NCBI GenBank assembly: GCA_021648725.1
Contig: JAKISF010000025.1
Coordinates: 1 to 52,707, forward strand
Length of the DNA stretch: 52,707 nucleotides
DNA from: Bacteroidales bacterium
GTDB taxonomy: Bacteria; Bacteroidota; Bacteroidia; Bacteroidales; JAADGE01
Direction of reading: 5' to 3'
Shown: positions 17,646 through 27,184 of the stretch, in pieces
Position numbering within the stretch: the stretch's first letter is position 1
How the letters are laid out: every line of letters starts with the position of its first letter
The notes under the pieces: model-generated
What the model was told of the DNA's origin: nothing
Databases searched by the model: none
The model's input: the letters and a program-made list of their open reading frames with translations, nothing else
Translations under genes and position numbers: made by a program

Positions 17646-18684
17646 AGAATTCCGCAACATATACATAGCATCTGTTTCATTACTTACTGTTTTTATCGGC
17701 GGTACAATCGGATTTATGTATATTGAAAACTATTCACTAATAGAAGCCGTATATACAACAATAATGGCAATTTCAACTGTCGGTTTTGAAGTTGTCAAGC
17801 CTCTTTCTCAAAACGGAATGATTTTTATTGTAATATTGATAATTACCGGATTGGGGTTTTTCGGATATTTTTTAACTTCGGTAACCAGGATTTTTATTGA
17901 CGGCGACTATAAAAAGTTAGTAAATATATATTTAAGAAATAAAAAAATTGAAAATTTGAAAAATCATATCATAATTTGCGGCTTCGGTCGTAACGGAAGA
18001 CAAGCAACAATCGATTTGCTTCGAATTAATGAAAAAGTTGTAATTATCGACAATAATGCTGATATAATTCACGAAACAATTAATGAAGAAATCGTAAAAA
18101 ATAAAAACTTCACTTTTATTCGGGGTGATGCATCGCATGAAGAAAGCTTATTGAAAGCAAATTTAAAAAATGCAAAAGCATTAATTACAACTTTACCTAA
18201 TGATGCCGAAAATTTATTAATTATACTTACAGCAAGAGATATAAATACACGAATGACAATAATTTCAAGAGCATCTGACGAACACTCTTATTCTAAATTA
18301 AAACGTGCCGGGGCTAACAATGTAATTATGCCCGATATTGTAGGAGGTTCAAGAATGGCAAAACTTGTTGTTGAACCCGATATAATTGAATTTTTAGAGA
18401 TGATTATGTTGCGAGAAGGTGTTGATGTTAATCTTGAAGAAATTTCATGTGATGATTTAGCATCATGTTTTGTTGACAGCACAATTTCAGATCTTGATAT
18501 CAGAAAAAAAACAGGCTCAAATATTATAGGACTAAAATTAGAAAACGGAGAATATATGTTTAACCCCAACGGGAGTATTAAACTTAAAAAAGAAGATAAA
18601 TTATTTGTTTTAGGAACAGTAGGGCAAATTCAAAAACTTAAAGACCTCCTTGAAAGCGGACATTATTTTGATGACACAATATAA
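17638..18684 (+). CDS. Potassium channel protein with TrkA regulatory domains
   Basis: The 348-residue protein has two membrane helices (about 8-28 and 60-80) around a pore loop, so it is a two-helix K+ channel subunit. The pore reads ISTVGFEVV (45-53). TVGF replaces the canonical TVGYGD, so the filter is atypical at its outer end. A TrkA-N (RCK) domain follows, with the nucleotide loop CGFGRNGRQ at 114-122. A TrkA-C domain covers about residues 255-348, ending VLGTVGQIQKLKDLLESG. The ligand is probably an NAD-type or other nucleotide. The gene overlaps DUF2851 by eight bases and is followed by miaA nine bases later. Confidence 0.9.
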   Translation: MFKEFRNIYIASVSLLTVFIGGTIGFMYIENYSLIEAVYTTIMAISTVGFEVVKPLSQNGMIFIVILIITGLGFFGYFLTSVTRIFIDGDYKKLVNIYLRNKKIENLKNHIIICGFGRNGRQATIDLLRINEKVVIIDNNADIIHETINEEIVKNKNFTFIRGDASHEESLLKANLKNAKALITTLPNDAENLLIILTARDINTRMTIISRASDEHSYSKLKRAGANNVIMPDIVGGSRMAKLVVEPDIIEFLEMIMLREGVDVNLEEISCDDLASCFVDSTISDLDIRKKTGSNIIGLKLENGEYMFNPNGSIKLKKEDKLFVLGTVGQIQKLKDLLESGHYFDDTI

Positions 18685-18693
18685 TATAGTATA

Positions 18694-19599
18694 TTGAATA
18701 AAACCTTAATTGTCATATTAGGATCAACCGGTATCGGAAAAACAAATTTAAGCATTGAATTAGCCCTAATGCTGAATACTGTTATTATTTCTTCCGATTC
18801 CCGACAAATTTATAAAGAACTTAAAATAGGAACTGCAGCACCGGCAAAAAATGATTTAGCCAAAGCTAAACACTATATGATCGGCAATAAATCAATTCAT
18901 GATTATTACAGTGCGGGAATTTATGAGCTTGAAGTTCTTAAAGTTTTAGATAATATTTTCAAAACAAAAAATACTGCAATTTTGGCAGGAGGTTCAGGCA
19001 TGTATATTGATGCCGTCTGCAAAGGCATTGACATTCAGCCTGATATTGAAACAGAAATAAGAAGACAAGTTATTAAACAATACGAAACAGAAGGAATTGA
19101 AAGCCTCAGATTTGATTTAAAAAAATTCGACCCCGAGCATTATAAATTTGTTGATTTAAATAATCCGCAACGAATAATGAAAGCTCTTGAAATATGTATT
19201 CAAACAGGAAAAACATACACATCATTTCTGAAAAATAAAAAGAAAAATAGAGATTTTAATATCATAAAAATAGGCTTGCAAAGAAACAGAGAAGAACTTT
19301 ACGAAAGAATAAATAAAAGAGTAGATATTATGCTTGAACAAGGTCTTGTTAAAGAAGCAAAACAATTTTATAAATATAAAAAACTTAACTCTTTAAACAC
19401 AGTAGGTTACAAAGAACTATTTGCATATTTCAACGGAGAGCATGATTTAAAAGAAGCAATAAGATTAATTAAAAGAAACACAAGAAGATATGCAAAAAGG
19501 CAAATAACTTGGTTTAAGCGAGATAATGAGATTTCTTGGTTTCATCCCGATGAAAAAGAAAAAATAATTTCATTTGTTAATGAAAGAATTGCAAACTAA
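18694..19599 (+). CDS. miaA: tRNA dimethylallyltransferase
   Basis: MiaA adds a dimethylallyl group to N6 of A37 in tRNAs that read UNN codons. The 301-residue protein starts at a TTG codon nine bases after the channel gene. Seen motifs are the P-loop GSTGIGKT at 10-17, SSDSRQIYKELKIGTA near 34-48, AGGSGMYIDAVCKGI near 97-111, and TVGYKELFAYFNGE with RNTRRYAKRQITWFKRD near the C-terminus. All belong to the MiaA signature. The neighbouring K+ channel seems to share only transcription. Confidence 0.95.
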   Translation: MNKTLIVILGSTGIGKTNLSIELALMLNTVIISSDSRQIYKELKIGTAAPAKNDLAKAKHYMIGNKSIHDYYSAGIYELEVLKVLDNIFKTKNTAILAGGSGMYIDAVCKGIDIQPDIETEIRRQVIKQYETEGIESLRFDLKKFDPEHYKFVDLNNPQRIMKALEICIQTGKTYTSFLKNKKKNRDFNIIKIGLQRNREELYERINKRVDIMLEQGLVKEAKQFYKYKKLNSLNTVGYKELFAYFNGEHDLKEAIRLIKRNTRRYAKRQITWFKRDNEISWFHPDEKEKIISFVNERIAN

Positions 19600-19645
19600 A
19601 TTGAATATATTGTTTCAAAAATACATAACCTTTAATAAAAAAGGA

Positions 19646-19653
19646 TAATTTTG
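19646..19653 (+). promoter_or_regulatory. -7 element upstream of the 19680 gene
   Basis: TAATTTTG is an exact match to TAnnTTTG, 26 bases before the ATG at 19680. The -33 region is poor: TTGTTT at 19610-19615 is too far upstream. If real, it opens a transcript through gpmI and the DUF3109 gene. Confidence 0.4.
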
Positions 19654-19679
19654 TCTTTTTAACACAAAACATAAAAATC

Positions 19680-20162
19680 ATGAAACTATTATCAATAATT
19701 ATTCTTGCTTCTCTGTCTTTTTCCGGCAGCCTTTGTTTTGATAAGTTTGAGATTGTTGAAACAACTTCTCAAGAGTGGTCAGGCGGAACAAGAAATTCCG
19801 GATACGGAACTCACTACGAAATAAATATTGTTCCGAAAGTAAACTCAACTGTTCTTATTTTCGACCAAGCTTGGATAGGAGATAAGTATTTTGAAATCTC
19901 AACCTTTCAAAAAGGAAAAAAAATAAGAAATAATCTTTTTGGAAAAGGAGATACTATTACAATCAGAATAAATGATGCTTTTAGTCCGAAATTCCATGAT
20001 ATTAATAAGGACGAGCAACTTAAAGAAAAGAAACTTATTGAAAAACATGAACTTCCTTATAAATATAAAGGCAAAGCACTGCTCTCATACACTTATAACG
20101 GAAAACGAAAATATAAAGAAATCAAAGAATTTACAAAATTAGAACCGCTTCAATATCCTTAA
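19680..20162 (+). CDS. Secreted protein of unknown function
   Basis: I do not recognise this 160-residue protein. It begins with a Sec signal peptide (MKLLSIIILASLSFSGSLCF). A cysteine sits at residue 19 but without a good lipobox. The mature part is beta-rich with two notable segments: TTSQEWSGGTRNSGYGTHYEI, and VLIFDQAWIGDKYFEIS. Charged lysine-rich strands follow. It lies nine bases upstream of gpmI, and probably shares its transcript, but there is no obvious link between a periplasmic protein and a glycolytic enzyme. The small size and secretion are all that can be said safely. Confidence 0.6.
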   Translation: MKLLSIIILASLSFSGSLCFDKFEIVETTSQEWSGGTRNSGYGTHYEINIVPKVNSTVLIFDQAWIGDKYFEISTFQKGKKIRNNLFGKGDTITIRINDAFSPKFHDINKDEQLKEKKLIEKHELPYKYKGKALLSYTYNGKRKYKEIKEFTKLEPLQYP

Positions 20163-20171
20163 AAAAATAAA

Positions 20172-21695
20172 ATGAGCAAAAAAACACTATTAATGATTCT
20201 TGACGGGTGGGGAATCGGAAACAAAACAAAATCCGATGTAATCAGTCAAGGAGATACATCCTATATCGACAGCCTTTTTGAAAAATATCCGCATTCTCAA
20301 TTATTAACCGACGGAGAAAACGTAGGTTTGCCGGTCGGACAAATGGGAAATTCCGAAGTAGGTCATTTAAACATAGGTGCCGGCAGAGTTGTTTTTCAAG
20401 ATTTAGTAAAAATAAATAAAGCTGTTGAAGATAATTCTATTTCTGACAATCCTGTTCTTACCGAAGCATTTAAGTATGCAAAAGAGAATAATAAAGCCGT
20501 GCATTTTATCGGTTTAGTTTCAGACGGAGGTGTGCATTCTTCACAAAAACACTTGTATAAACTTTGCAACATCACAAAAGAATATGACTTAAAAGATGTT
20601 TTTATCCATGCAATTACAGACGGCAGAGATACCGACCCGAGAAGCGGAAAAGGCTATTTGCAAGAACTCGAAAATCACCTGAAAACATCCGGCGGAAAAA
20701 TTGCAAGCCTTATCGGAAGGTATTACACGATGGACAGAGACAAACGCTGGGACAGAATAAAAAAAGGTTATGATTTAATGACTGCCGGAGTCGGTAAAAA
20801 TGAAACAAGTGTAATCAATGCCGTTGAAAACTCATATAAAAATAATATTACTGATGAATTTATTAAGCCCGCTGTTTTTGTTGACGAAAACAACAATCCT
20901 CTCGGATTAATCAAAAACGAAGATGTAGTTATTTGCTTTAATTTCCGAACAGACAGATTAAGACAAATAACAACTGTTCTCACACAGGAAGACATGCCCG
21001 AACAAGGCATGAATACAATGGATTTATATTATCTTACAATGACACGCTATGATGAAAACTTTAAAAATATTCACATTATTTACGATAAAGAAAATGTAAA
21101 AAACACATTGGGAGAACTCATTGCAAAATCCGGCAAAAAACAGTTAAGAATCGCCGAAACAGAAAAGTTTGCTCATGTAACATTCTTTTTTTCGGGAGGG
21201 CAAGGTGCTGAGTTTGAGAACGAAAAGCGAATATTAATACAATCTCCGAAAGTTGCAACTTACGATTTGCAACCGGAAATGAGTGCATATAAAGTTGCAG
21301 ATGCCCTTGTTAAAGAAATCAAAAAACAAGAACATGATTTCATTTGTTTGAATTTTGCCAACGGCGATATGGTCGGTCATACCGGAATTTACGAAGCAAT
21401 TTTAAAAGCCGTTAAAGCAATTGACGAAAATGTAAAAAATGTTGTTGAAACAGCAAAAGAAAACGGATATACCGTAATGATAATTGCCGACCACGGAAAT
21501 GCAGATAATGCTGTAAACCCTGATGGTTCGCCCAATACTGCCCATTCATTAAACCCCGTGCCTTGCATTTTAATTGATGATGATTTCAAAGAAATCAAAA
21601 ACGGAATACTTGCTGATGTTGCCCCCACTTTGTTATCAATAATGGATATGGAAATTACGAGTGATATGACAGGAGTTAATTTAATTCAGGAATAA
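20172..21695 (+). CDS. gpmI: Cofactor-independent phosphoglycerate mutase
   Basis: GpmI interconverts 3-phosphoglycerate and 2-phosphoglycerate in glycolysis and gluconeogenesis, using two Mn2+ ions and a phosphoserine intermediate. The 507 residues match the family. Metal ligand D11 (LDGWGIG) and catalytic S61 ([15 protein letters not shown]) are visible. So are [14 protein letters not shown] near 155, [14 protein letters not shown] near 185, and C-terminal metal motifs DMVGHTG and [10 protein letters not shown]. The next gene begins three bases after the stop codon, so a shared transcript is likely. Confidence 0.97.
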   Translation: MSKKTLLMILDGWGIGNKTKSDVISQGDTSYIDSLFEKYPHSQLLTDGENVGLPVGQMGNSEVGHLNIGAGRVVFQDLVKINKAVEDNSISDNPVLTEAFKYAKENNKAVHFIGLVSDGGVHSSQKHLYKLCNITKEYDLKDVFIHAITDGRDTDPRSGKGYLQELENHLKTSGGKIASLIGRYYTMDRDKRWDRIKKGYDLMTAGVGKNETSVINAVENSYKNNITDEFIKPAVFVDENNNPLGLIKNEDVVICFNFRTDRLRQITTVLTQEDMPEQGMNTMDLYYLTMTRYDENFKNIHIIYDKENVKNTLGELIAKSGKKQLRIAETEKFAHVTFFFSGGQGAEFENEKRILIQSPKVATYDLQPEMSAYKVADALVKEIKKQEHDFICLNFANGDMVGHTGIYEAILKAVKAIDENVKNVVETAKENGYTVMIIADHGNADNAVNPDGSPNTAHSLNPVPCILIDDDFKEIKNGILADVAPTLLSIMDMEITSDMTGVNLIQE

Positions 21696-21698
21696 TAA

Positions 21699-22271
21699 AT
21701 GCTTCAAATAGAAAATACAATTATCTCTGATGATGTCATTGAAAAAAAATTTGCTTGCAACCTTAAAATATGTAAGGGAGTTTGTTGTGTAGAAGGCGAT
21801 TCCGGTGCACCCTTAGAGAAAGATGAACGAGAATTGTTAGAAAAAGAATATTCAGTAATAAAAAAATTCTTAAGACCCCAAGGACAAAAAGCAATTGATA
21901 AAAACGGGCTTTATTACATCGATGAAGAACATGACTATGTTACGACACTTGTTGACGGAAAAGAATGTGCATTTACCGTTTTTGACAATGAAGGTATAGC
22001 TGCCTGCGGAATTGAAAAAGCATTTGAAGCCGGAGAAACAAAATTCAGAAAACCGCTTTCATGTTGGTTATATCCGGTACGCACAAAAGAAATATCAAAC
22101 TTGCAAGCAGTAAACTATGATGTGTGGGATATTTGTAAATCAGCAGTTCTTTTCGGAGAAAAACACAATATTTTTGCATATAAGTTCTTAAAAGAACCTC
22201 TAATTCAAAAGTTTGGGAAAGAATGGTATGAACAACTTAAATATTTTGCAAAAAATTCAAATAAAAAATAG
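21699..22271 (+). CDS. DUF3109 family cysteine-rich protein
   Basis: This 190-residue protein belongs to DUF3109. The signature is the cysteine cluster FACNLKICKGVCCVEGDSGAPL in residues 18-38. Further cysteines occur at VDGKECAFTVFDNEGIAACGIE, LSCWLYPVR and DVWDICKSA. The pattern resembles YkgJ-type zinc- or iron-binding proteins (Fe-S or Zn). The function is not known. It follows gpmI after three bases, and precedes the M20 dipeptidase by 50 bases. Confidence 0.88.
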   Translation: MLQIENTIISDDVIEKKFACNLKICKGVCCVEGDSGAPLEKDERELLEKEYSVIKKFLRPQGQKAIDKNGLYYIDEEHDYVTTLVDGKECAFTVFDNEGIAACGIEKAFEAGETKFRKPLSCWLYPVRTKEISNLQAVNYDVWDICKSAVLFGEKHNIFAYKFLKEPLIQKFGKEWYEQLKYFAKNSNKK

Positions 22272-22321
22272 TAATTTTACGTCGGAAGTCAAAAAATAAT
22301 TAAAATATAAAATAATACATA

Positions 22322-23692
22322 ATGAAAGATTTAAAACAATACATCGAAAATAATAAAGATCGTTTTCTCGAAGAATTATTCGGATTAATAAGAATACCTT
22401 CAATAAGTTCTCTTGAAGAGCATAAAGATGATATGTACAAAGCAGCTGAATATTGGAAAAAAACAATATTAGATGCAGGTGCTGACAAAGCACAAGTTAT
22501 GGAAACAGAAGGAAACCCCGTAACATACGGAGAGAAAATTATAGACCCAAATTTACCTACCGTATTAGTTTATGCTCACATGGATGTTATGCCGGTTGAC
22601 CCGATTGATTTATGGGACAGTCCGCCCTTTGAACCTGAAGTAAGAGACGGAAAAATATACGCCAGAGGAGCTGATGATGATAAAGGACAAGGTTTTATGC
22701 ACGCAAAAGCATTTGAATATATGGTAAAAACCAACCAACTTCCGTGTAATGTTAAGTTTATTATTGAAGGAGAAGAAGAAATTGGTTCACCCAACCTTCG
22801 TAAATTTATGGAAAATAATAAAGAACTTCTTAAAGCAGATGTTATTTTGGTTTCCGATACCGGAATGATTGCTCCTGATATACCTTCAATTACAACAGGA
22901 TTAAGAGGATTAAGCTATATGGAAGTTGAAGTAACAGGACCGAATAAAGATCTTCATTCAGGTTTATTCGGAGGTGCAGTTGCAAATCCGGCAAATGTTC
23001 TTACAAAAATGCTTGCAAGTTTAACCGACAAAAAAGGCAAAATTACAGTAAAAGGCTTTTATGATGATGTTATTGAAGTAAGCAAAGAAGAAAGAGCAGA
23101 AATGGCAAAAGCTCCTTTTGACAAAAAAGAATACAAAAAGGCTCTTGATATCAATAAACTAAGCGGTGAAAAAGGTTATTCAACAAGCGAAAGAACAGGA
23201 ATAAGACCGGCGTTGGATATAAACGGAATCTGGGCAGGATACACAGGCGAAGGTGCAAAAACCGTAATTCCTTCAAAAGCCTGTGCAAAAGTTTCGATGC
23301 GACTTGTTCCGAACCAAGATAATGTTAAAATCAGTAAGTTATTTGAAAAACATTTTAAAGCAATTGCACCTAAAACAGTTAAAGTAAAAGTAACTGCACT
23401 TCACGGCGGGCAAGGGTATGTTTCTCCTATTGATATTCCCGGTTATAAAGCAGCAGAAAAAGCATATACCGATGTTTTCGGAAAAAAACCCGTTCCGGTA
23501 AGAAGCGGCGGAAGCATACCTATTATATCAACCTTTGAAGAAGTTCTCGGAATTAAAACAATTTTAATGGGCTTCGGATTAGAAAGCAATGCAATACATT
23601 CTCCTAATGAAAACAATCCTTTGGAAATGTTTTATAAAGGAATAGAAACAATTCCTTTATTTTATAAATATTATGCTGAATTAATGAAATAA
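22322..23692 (+). CDS. M20 family dipeptidase
   Basis: This is a zinc-dependent M20 metallopeptidase of 456 residues without a signal peptide. It should hydrolyse dipeptides in the cytoplasm. Residues 82-92 (LVYAHMDVMPV) give metal ligand H86 and catalytic D88. GADDDKGQG gives bridging D119. IEGEEEIGSP (about 150-160) gives the general base and next ligand. The dimerisation domain contains DLHSGLFGGAVANPA. The late MGFGLESNAIHSPNE carries the last ligand histidine. A plausible promoter, TTTG at 22245-22248 with TAATTTTA at 22272-22279, lies just upstream. Confidence 0.93.
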   Translation: MKDLKQYIENNKDRFLEELFGLIRIPSISSLEEHKDDMYKAAEYWKKTILDAGADKAQVMETEGNPVTYGEKIIDPNLPTVLVYAHMDVMPVDPIDLWDSPPFEPEVRDGKIYARGADDDKGQGFMHAKAFEYMVKTNQLPCNVKFIIEGEEEIGSPNLRKFMENNKELLKADVILVSDTGMIAPDIPSITTGLRGLSYMEVEVTGPNKDLHSGLFGGAVANPANVLTKMLASLTDKKGKITVKGFYDDVIEVSKEERAEMAKAPFDKKEYKKALDINKLSGEKGYSTSERTGIRPALDINGIWAGYTGEGAKTVIPSKACAKVSMRLVPNQDNVKISKLFEKHFKAIAPKTVKVKVTALHGGQGYVSPIDIPGYKAAEKAYTDVFGKKPVPVRSGGSIPIISTFEEVLGIKTILMGFGLESNAIHSPNENNPLEMFYKGIETIPLFYKYYAELMK

Positions 23693-23736
23693 TTATTGCA
23701 ACCATTTTATTTTATAACATCATAACTCTTGAAATT

Positions 23737-24135
23737 ATGACAAATGAATATTATTGTCCGCATTGCAAAGCTCAGTTAAAAGTAGGTAATCGTATCATTT
23801 TAACGGCAAAAGTCGATAAATATAAAGGAGGATTAATACTTTTTGAGCCTAAGTTAGGGGATTTTAAAATTGTAAAACATAAAAGCTGTAAAATTGAAGA
23901 AAACACACATGTTGATTTTCTTTGTCCTGTTTGCCATGAAAATTTAAGTACGGCACAAGAAAATCTTGCAGAGATTTTATTAGTAGATTCTGACGGTGAT
24001 GAGTATGGAATTATGTTTTCAGAAATTTTAGGAGAACAAGCAACATTTAAAATTAAAGCCGGAAAAGTTTACGATGCATTCGGCAATGATCAAAATAAAT
24101 ACATTAACCATTTCGGGAAAGGTCCTGAATATTAA
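23737..24135 (+). CDS. Small zinc-ribbon-like protein of unknown function
   Basis: The 132-residue protein has a CPHC knuckle at residues 7-10, a third cysteine at C51, and CPVC at 63-66. These probably form one or two zinc sites around a beta sheet (RIILTAKVDKYKGGLILFEPKLGDFKI). The rest is an acidic domain (LVDSDGDEYGIMFSEILGEQATFKI). I cannot name the family. It stands between the dipeptidase (44 bases upstream) and a secreted protein (26 bases downstream). A zinc-binding adaptor or RNA-binding role is possible but not shown. Confidence 0.6.
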   Translation: MTNEYYCPHCKAQLKVGNRIILTAKVDKYKGGLILFEPKLGDFKIVKHKSCKIEENTHVDFLCPVCHENLSTAQENLAEILLVDSDGDEYGIMFSEILGEQATFKIKAGKVYDAFGNDQNKYINHFGKGPEY

Positions 24136-24161
24136 CTTTTACAATAAAATAACTGCAAAAA

Positions 24162-24842
24162 ATGAAACAAATTTCAATAACATTACTATTAACTTTTTTA
24201 GGACTTTCAGTATCTTCTCAACCTGTTGATGTCTTTGTGTATTCAGGAAGCGGAGCATCAAAAACACTTCAGATTCAAACAAAGAAAACGGAAACAAAAG
24301 GATCATTTTATTATAATGATAACTGGAAACCCGGAGAAATTTATTTAATCACAGGCGAGGTTATTAAAGATTATCCGCTGAAATATGATTTAAGGAAAAA
24401 TATTATCGAAATTAAAGTTGAAAATATAGTTAAAGTTTTATCTGTAGGAAGAGTAAAAGAAATTCATTGGATTGATGATTTCGGAAATAAAGAAATATTA
24501 CGAAATGCTATGCTCTATGAGAATTATAACGGAACAGGGCTCTTTTCAATTTTATTAGAGGGTAATAAGTCTTTTTTGAAGAAACCGTATTTAAAACTAA
24601 TTGAATCAAATTATGTTACAGCATTGGATGTGGGAGAGAAAAGCAACCAAATCGTGAAACGAAACTACTACTTTATTGCAGAAGGTAATAAAGTAATAGA
24701 AATTAAAAAAAGCAAAAAACAAATTTTAAAGCAATTTGGAGATAATGCTGACATCATAAAAGAATTTGCACAAAAAAATAAACTGAGCTATAAAAATGAT
24801 AACGATTTAATTAAAATTTTTAGCTACTATAATAGTTTGTAA
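24162..24842 (+). CDS. Secreted protein of unknown function
   Basis: This is a 226-residue protein with a Sec signal peptide (residues 1-19, ending SVSSQ). The mature protein has a pattern I have seen in periplasmic Bacteroidota proteins but cannot name: WKPGEIYLITGEVIKDYPLKYDLRKNIIEIKVEN. It is beta-rich up to about residue 180 and ends with a lysine-rich helix (KKSKKQILKQFGDNADIIKEFAQKN). No enzyme motif is visible. It is followed by 114 bases of very AT-rich DNA before glnN. Confidence 0.6.
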   Translation: MKQISITLLLTFLGLSVSSQPVDVFVYSGSGASKTLQIQTKKTETKGSFYYNDNWKPGEIYLITGEVIKDYPLKYDLRKNIIEIKVENIVKVLSVGRVKEIHWIDDFGNKEILRNAMLYENYNGTGLFSILLEGNKSFLKKPYLKLIESNYVTALDVGEKSNQIVKRNYYFIAEGNKVIEIKKSKKQILKQFGDNADIIKEFAQKNKLSYKNDNDLIKIFSYYNSL

Positions 24843-24956
24843 TATATTTTTATACAACAAAAAAGAAAACCTTTTTCTGTCAAAATACCCTCCTTAAATT
24901 TGAACAGCTTAAATATTTTATGTTATTTTGTAAAATAAACTTTAAAAAAACATAAA

Positions 24957-27149
24957 ATGTCAACAATCAGATTTACTGCATTAAAAGAATTAAACAAACG
25001 GTCAATTAAAACAATTGAATTTCCTTCAAACAAAATTTCAGATTATTTCGGAACAAATGTTTTTGATCTTCAAAAAATGCAAAAACATCTTTCAAAAGAA
25101 GCATATGAAGGTGTAAAAAAATCAATTGAAACAGGAACCAGAATCGACAGAAGAATTGCAAATCAAATTGCTGCCGGAATGAAAGACTGGGCAATCAGTA
25201 AAGGGGCATCTCACTATACCCATTGGTTTCATCCTTTAACAGGCAATACAGCCGAAAAGCATGATGCATTTCTTAATATAGACCAAGACGGAAATTCTTT
25301 TGAACAATTTGACGGTGAACTTCTTGCACAACAAGAACCGGATGCTTCCAGTTTTCCTCACGGCGGATTAAGAAACACATTTGAAGCAAGAGGGTATACC
25401 GCTTGGGATCCGTCATCTCCTGCATTTGTTGTAGGTAAAACTTTATGTATTCCTACAATTTTCATTTCATACACAGGCGAAGCTTTAGATTACAAAACAC
25501 CTTTGTTAAAATCTATTCAGGCGTTAGATTCTGCAGCAACTGATATTTGTAACTATTTTGATAAAAACGTAAATAAAGTAATTGCCAATTTAGGGTGGGA
25601 ACAAGAATATTTTCTCGTTGACGAAGCACTTTACCGTGCAAGACCCGACCTTGCTCTTACCGGCAGAACTTTAATGGGGCATGCATCTGCTAAAGACCAA
25701 CAGCTCAGCGATCATTATTTCAGTTCAATTCCCGAGCGTGTTTTAGAATACATGAAAGATTTTGAGATAGAAGCACACAAACTGGGAATCCCTATAAAAA
25801 CAAGGCATAACGAAGTTGCTCCTAATCAATTTGAATGTGCTCCTATTTTTGAAGAAGTTAATTTAGCAAACGACCACAACCTTCTTCTTATGGAAATTAT
25901 GAGAAAAGTTGCAATAAAACACAAATTTAAAGTTCTTTTTCATGAAAAACCTTACGGCGGAATTAACGGTTCCGGAAAACATAACAACTGGTCTTTGGCA
26001 ACAGATACAGGAGTAAATCTTCTAAAACCCGGAAACACACCAAAAACTAATCTTCAATTTTTAACATTTTTAATAAATACGGTGAAAGCCGTAAAAGAGC
26101 ATAGTGATTTATTAAGAGCAAGCATTGTTTCGCCGGGGAATCAACACAGACTAGGTGCAAATGAAGCACCTCCGGCAATTATTTCGGTTTTCTTGGGAAA
26201 TAAACTGAATGAAATGCTAAATGATATTGAACAACGAATTCCGGATAAAAAAATGTCTCCCGATGAAAAAACAGAATTAAAACTTGATATCGGAAAAATA
26301 CCGGAAATACTTCTTGATAATACCGACAGAAACAGAACTTCTCCCTTTGCTTTTACGGGAAATCGGTTTGAATTCAGAGCAGTAGGCTCAGCAGAAAATA
26401 ATGCGGGCCCCATGATTGCTCTAAATACAGCAGTTGCAGACCAGCTAATAAAATTCAAAAAAGATGTTGATACTTTAACTGCAAAAAAGTTAAAGAAAGA
26501 CGAAGCAATTTTGCAAATACTAAGAAAATATATCACAGAATCTAAAAACGTAAGATTTGAAGGAAACGGTTACAGCAACGACTGGGTAAAAGAAGCCGAA
26601 AGCAGAGGTTTAACAAATGTTAAATCCGCAGCAGAAGCATACAAAGCTTATATAAGCAAAAAAACTATAAATCTTTTTGAAAGGAATCATATTCTTAATA
26701 AAAAAGAACTGCAATCAAGATATGAAATAAAAATTTGTGAGTATGTTCAAAAAATACAAATAGAAGCAAGGGTTCTCGGTGATTTGGCAATAAACCATAT
26801 TATTCCTACAGCAATTAGATATCAGAATACTTTGATTACAAGTGTTCGAGATTTAAAAGAAATAATTTCCGATAAAAAAGAATTTGAAAATTTAGCTCAA
26901 AGAAGAATTGATACAATTAAGAGGATTTCTGAGCATACAACATTTATAAGTATTAAAGTGCAAGAAATGATAAAAGAAAGAAAAAAAGCAAATATTATTA
27001 AAGATTGTGCAAACCGAATTGAAAATTACGAATATAAAGTGAAACCGTTTTTGTATGAAATAAGACTTCATATTGATAAACTTGAACTTATTGTTGATGA
27101 TGAAATGTGGCCGCTTCCGAAATATCGAGAATTATTGTTTAACATATAA
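24957..27149 (+). CDS. glnN: Glutamine synthetase type III
   Basis: GlnN makes glutamine from glutamate, ammonia and ATP. Type III enzymes are around 730 residues and common in Bacteroidota, which fits this protein. The active-site motifs are present: NLGWEQEYFLVD near 220, APNQFECAPIFEEVN near 290, GINGSGKHNNWSLATDTGVNL near 340, and NQHRLGANEAPPAIIS near 400. The ammonium/metal segment GNRFEFRAVGSAENNAGPM is near 470. The long C-terminal helical part (about 600-730) is the extra region of this type. Nitrogen regulation is expected, but no regulatory site is readable upstream. Confidence 0.95.
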   Translation: MSTIRFTALKELNKRSIKTIEFPSNKISDYFGTNVFDLQKMQKHLSKEAYEGVKKSIETGTRIDRRIANQIAAGMKDWAISKGASHYTHWFHPLTGNTAEKHDAFLNIDQDGNSFEQFDGELLAQQEPDASSFPHGGLRNTFEARGYTAWDPSSPAFVVGKTLCIPTIFISYTGEALDYKTPLLKSIQALDSAATDICNYFDKNVNKVIANLGWEQEYFLVDEALYRARPDLALTGRTLMGHASAKDQQLSDHYFSSIPERVLEYMKDFEIEAHKLGIPIKTRHNEVAPNQFECAPIFEEVNLANDHNLLLMEIMRKVAIKHKFKVLFHEKPYGGINGSGKHNNWSLATDTGVNLLKPGNTPKTNLQFLTFLINTVKAVKEHSDLLRASIVSPGNQHRLGANEAPPAIISVFLGNKLNEMLNDIEQRIPDKKMSPDEKTELKLDIGKIPEILLDNTDRNRTSPFAFTGNRFEFRAVGSAENNAGPMIALNTAVADQLIKFKKDVDTLTAKKLKKDEAILQILRKYITESKNVRFEGNGYSNDWVKEAESRGLTNVKSAAEAYKAYISKKTINLFERNHILNKKELQSRYEIKICEYVQKIQIEARVLGDLAINHIIPTAIRYQNTLITSVRDLKEIISDKKEFENLAQRRIDTIKRISEHTTFISIKVQEMIKERKKANIIKDCANRIENYEYKVKPFLYEIRLHIDKLELIVDDEMWPLPKYRELLFNI

Positions 27150-27184
27150 AAATGAATTTGTTTTTTGTACATTTATAAAATATT

